Shown in pieces: positions 3,963-6,092 of a stretch of 6,092 nt of DNA. The first letter of the stretch is position 1. Every line of letters starts with the position of its first letter. Location: positions 1 to 6,092 of the forward strand of contig DAOVAK010000186.1 in assembly GCA_030671095.1 (NCBI GenBank), written 5' to 3'. The stretch is from Deltaproteobacteria bacterium. GTDB lineage: Bacteria > Desulfobacterota > DSM-4660 > Desulfatiglandales > HGW-15. The position numbers were made by a program, and so were the translations under genes. A model generated the notes under the pieces. The model was not told the origin of the DNA. It did not search any database and worked only from the letters and a program-made list of their open reading frames with translations.

Positions 3963-6092
3963 TCAATGGTTTAGGTTCCAGTCGTAGAATAGATATTCAA
4001 CGACGATGCTATCTTTATTCCTCTCAAGAAAATCCAACTTTTCATCTTGATCCAGATAGCGCTGCAGAAATTCAAACATCTGCTTCTTTCCCCCAAAGTC
4101 TCCCTTGTACCAGTTAAAAATCTGGGACAGAAGGATCTTTTTTTCCTCCGGAAGGATGACCACCTCTGAACTGTTTATGAAATTCTTCGTCGCGATCTCC
4201 AACTGCTCATGAATACGACTGGGTTCATAAAAACGGATAGGCGCGCAGGACCTGGAACCACAGACTAAAGCGAAATGGATTCTCGGATCAATACTCTGCA
4301 AACTGAAGTGACGACGAGGATCTTTTCTCCCGAAAAGGGGAAAGGGTCTGTAAGGAGGCCGAGAATTGGCTCTCAGTATGCCATGCTCTATGTCCTCTGC
4401 AGAGAACGTGTATTTCCCGATCCTATAGGCAATATGGCCGAAGAAATTTGAAATCTCCCTGACAGAGGAAGCCACACCCAATTCCACGATGCCGTGAACC
4501 ACAATTGTATTGTAGAGGTTGATCCAAAAGGCGAGTATCTCCTCCAGTGAGGAAAGTTTTGTCGGATCGAAGTACTGAAGCTTTGGGGACATCTCCTGAT
4601 ACATGCTGCGATATTCGGGAGAATTTTTCATCGCCTCATAATCCACCAAACCCCGATTCAGATTATAAAACCTGTCCTTCAAATCTCCCATGGTGGCCAT
4701 CAAGTTGCAGGCCACATCCGTCGAGGGCGGGACCTGGTCGCTGGGTCCCTGGTTTAGAACCTCTGTCCCTTTCAGCCTCCGGCGCTTCCCCAACTTCAAC
4801 CAGTTAAAACTGTGCTCATCTTCATCATAATACTCATAGACGAGGTCCAGGAATAGCGCCGCTGTCCAGGAAAAATTGCGAGAACCATAACCCTTTCCGG
4901 TCTGAGAATCAAAGTACTCATGAAATCCGAACCGAATGGGTAGCTGAATCATGTCCTTTTTCATGGCATCTGCTTTCTGTTTGTAGCCATAACCTTTTAA
5001 TCCCTGAGAGAGCATCCAATTGATATTGATCCAGACTGGACCGCGCCAGTAATTCTGGGGATCAAAGTCGTCCCTGGTCATATCGTAGTTGGGAATCGTG
5101 AAGCAGTTGCCCTGGTGAAGGGCACAGAAAGAGACGGAGTTTAGGGTGCTGTAAATGATTTCAGCCTGCTGTTTAGTCGCTGCGCCTGCAAAAAGGGGCA
5201 TGAAATTGGCCGCTGTTGCCGTGTGTATGGGTTCGTCTGTAATCAAATTAAAGTCCTCAAATTTCGTGCACGGCTCACACCATAGCCTCTCTGAAATGGC
5301 CCTGGCTGTCTGATCTGTCCACTCCGCCAATTCCCCCGTATCCTCTTTCAGCACATGTCCAATCTCCATGAGATCACGGTTCGCGCGGCATAGAATGGAA
5401 TTGAACAAGACATCCTGGATGAGAAATGGGCATTCCTCATAAATATCCTCTTCCTTGTATCTGAGTCGCCTGAAGAGATCCACCAGGTAGACATATCGAT
5501 CATAATCATCATCACCAGGGCGTTGCTCACGCGGTACGCCATGCTGAAGGTCTTTACGCTCATAAGATGGAAGTCTCGTTTTATCAACCTGGATTCCCCG
5601 GAGCGGACTATCCCAGGCTGGAGAATTATCAAGACCAGACTCCCACGGGTGCCTGATATAGACCAGCCCTGTTCGTTTGGGATCCCTGGACTTATAGAAG
5701 TAACGATGGGAGGCCATCAACCTGGGAAACATTATCTTTAGGAAATCACGGGCCCTCTCCTTGTCCTGGGCCTCTTCATATATATGCCAACAGGCAATGG
5801 CATGCAGAGGGGGCATGGTAATGCCGCTGGTAACCCTGCCATCCGGAACTTGCCAGAAATCGGGCTCAGGGAAATAATGCCCGAGTGCCTGGGGATTGAA
5901 GACAATTTGGGGGACCATGCCATTGGGCCACTGGTTTTCGAACAGGGATAGGATCTCTTGCTGCGCCCTCTTCTGATCGTAATGGGCGTATCCGATGGCG
6001 ATAAACCCAGAGTCCCAGTTCCATTGATGTGGATACAGCCGTGGGGAAGGCCTGGTGTAAGACCCGGTCCAGTTGCCGTCCAAGATCTTCTT
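3963..6092 (-). CDS. GH63-like glycosidase / DUF547 fusion protein, N-terminus outside window
   Basis: The frame is open through the right edge (KKIL then DGNW), so the start lies outside; 709 residues are visible. Numbering from the Leu codon at 6083 as residue 1, residues 1-420 resemble the (alpha/alpha)6 catalytic domain of GH63 and mannosylglycerate-hydrolase-like enzymes: LYPHQWNWDSGF (16-27), WPNGMVPQI (52-60), HPWESGLDNSPAWD (145-158, with Asp152 the likely general acid), NYWRGPVWININW (344-356) and FHEYFD (387-392, Glu389 the likely base), then RNFSWTAALFLDL. After a basic, proline-containing linker (about 430-460), residues 465-704 match DUF547: LAFWINLYN (518-525), IEHGILRAN (565-573), HFALVCGSRSCAP (603-615), IFNWYKGDF (655-663) and YDWNLN at the end. 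No signal peptide can be judged because the N-terminus is missing. Substrate is unknown; a glucosyl- or mannosylglycerate, trehalose-like or glucan oligosaccharide are possible. It is transcribed into zwf. Confidence 0.85.
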   Translation of the reverse strand, partial: KKILDGNWTGSYTRPSPRLYPHQWNWDSGFIAIGYAHYDQKRAQQEILSLFENQWPNGMVPQIVFNPQALGHYFPEPDFWQVPDGRVTSGITMPPLHAIACWHIYEEAQDKERARDFLKIMFPRLMASHRYFYKSRDPKRTGLVYIRHPWESGLDNSPAWDSPLRGIQVDKTRLPSYERKDLQHGVPREQRPGDDDYDRYVYLVDLFRRLRYKEEDIYEECPFLIQDVLFNSILCRANRDLMEIGHVLKEDTGELAEWTDQTARAISERLWCEPCTKFEDFNLITDEPIHTATAANFMPLFAGAATKQQAEIIYSTLNSVSFCALHQGNCFTIPNYDMTRDDFDPQNYWRGPVWININWMLSQGLKGYGYKQKADAMKKDMIQLPIRFGFHEYFDSQTGKGYGSRNFSWTAALFLDLVYEYYDEDEHSFNWLKLGKRRRLKGTEVLNQGPSDQVPPSTDVACNLMATMGDLKDRFYNLNRGLVDYEAMKNSPEYRSMYQEMSPKLQYFDPTKLSSLEEILAFWINLYNTIVVHGIVELGVASSVREISNFFGHIAYRIGKYTFSAEDIEHGILRANSRPPYRPFPLFGRKDPRRHFSLQSIDPRIHFALVCGSRSCAPIRFYEPSRIHEQLEIATKNFINSSEVVILPEEKKILLSQIFNWYKGDFGGKKQMFEFLQRYLDQDEKLDFLERNKDSIVVEYLFYDWNLNH

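Noticed and set aside
5348..5632. Open frame of 94 codons on the minus strand inside the glycosidase region
   Set aside because: It is in a different frame of the same strand, wholly inside the strongly supported GH63-like domain, and shows no domain of its own.

Overview
The window reads as a bacterial chromosome fragment in which every convincing gene lies on the minus strand, so transcription runs from the right edge to the left. The gene set suggests a selenocysteine-using bacterium, plausibly a Desulfobacterota (deltaproteobacterial) or similar environmental lineage: a selenoprotein-type radical SAM enzyme ArsS, its peroxidase-like partner, a VTT-family membrane protein and a GH63-like/DUF547 fusion. 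The lineage is an inference from gene content and mid-range GC only; there is no rRNA or other marker here.

Layout in direction of transcription. (1) 6092-3963: a protein cut by the right edge, with an N-terminal GH63-like (alpha/alpha)6 glycosidase domain and a C-terminal DUF547 domain. (2) 3962-3891: a short gap with two perfect back-to-back palindromes. (3) 3890-2322: glucose-6-phosphate dehydrogenase (zwf). (4) 2321-2277: a short AT-rich gap with a possible promoter and a strong Shine-Dalgarno. (5) 2276-1944: a small CxxC carboxymuconolactone decarboxylase/AhpD-like protein of the kind associated with ArsS. (6) 1934-906: arsS. Its ordinary reading stops at a TGA at 932-930, but the frame continues as Sec-Gly-Gly-Ala and stops seven sense codons later; a small hairpin follows the TGA at a suitable distance for a bacterial SECIS. 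(7) 905-707: a leader or intergenic region with a terminator-like hairpin and U tract, a very GC-rich nested palindrome and an orphan Shine-Dalgarno. (8) 706-1: a TVP38/TMEM64 (VTT) membrane protein whose last few residues lie beyond the left edge.

How they fit. The peroxidase-like gene and arsS form a tight pair typical of arsenosugar biosynthesis loci; the methyltransferase ArsM and the associated glycosyltransferases are not in the window and may lie to the left. The zwf gene and the glycosidase fusion look like carbohydrate metabolism transcribed in the same direction; a functional link to arsenosugar synthesis is possible but not shown. The main result is the selenocysteine codon in arsS, which a standard gene caller would take as the end of the gene, removing a conserved C-terminal redox motif.
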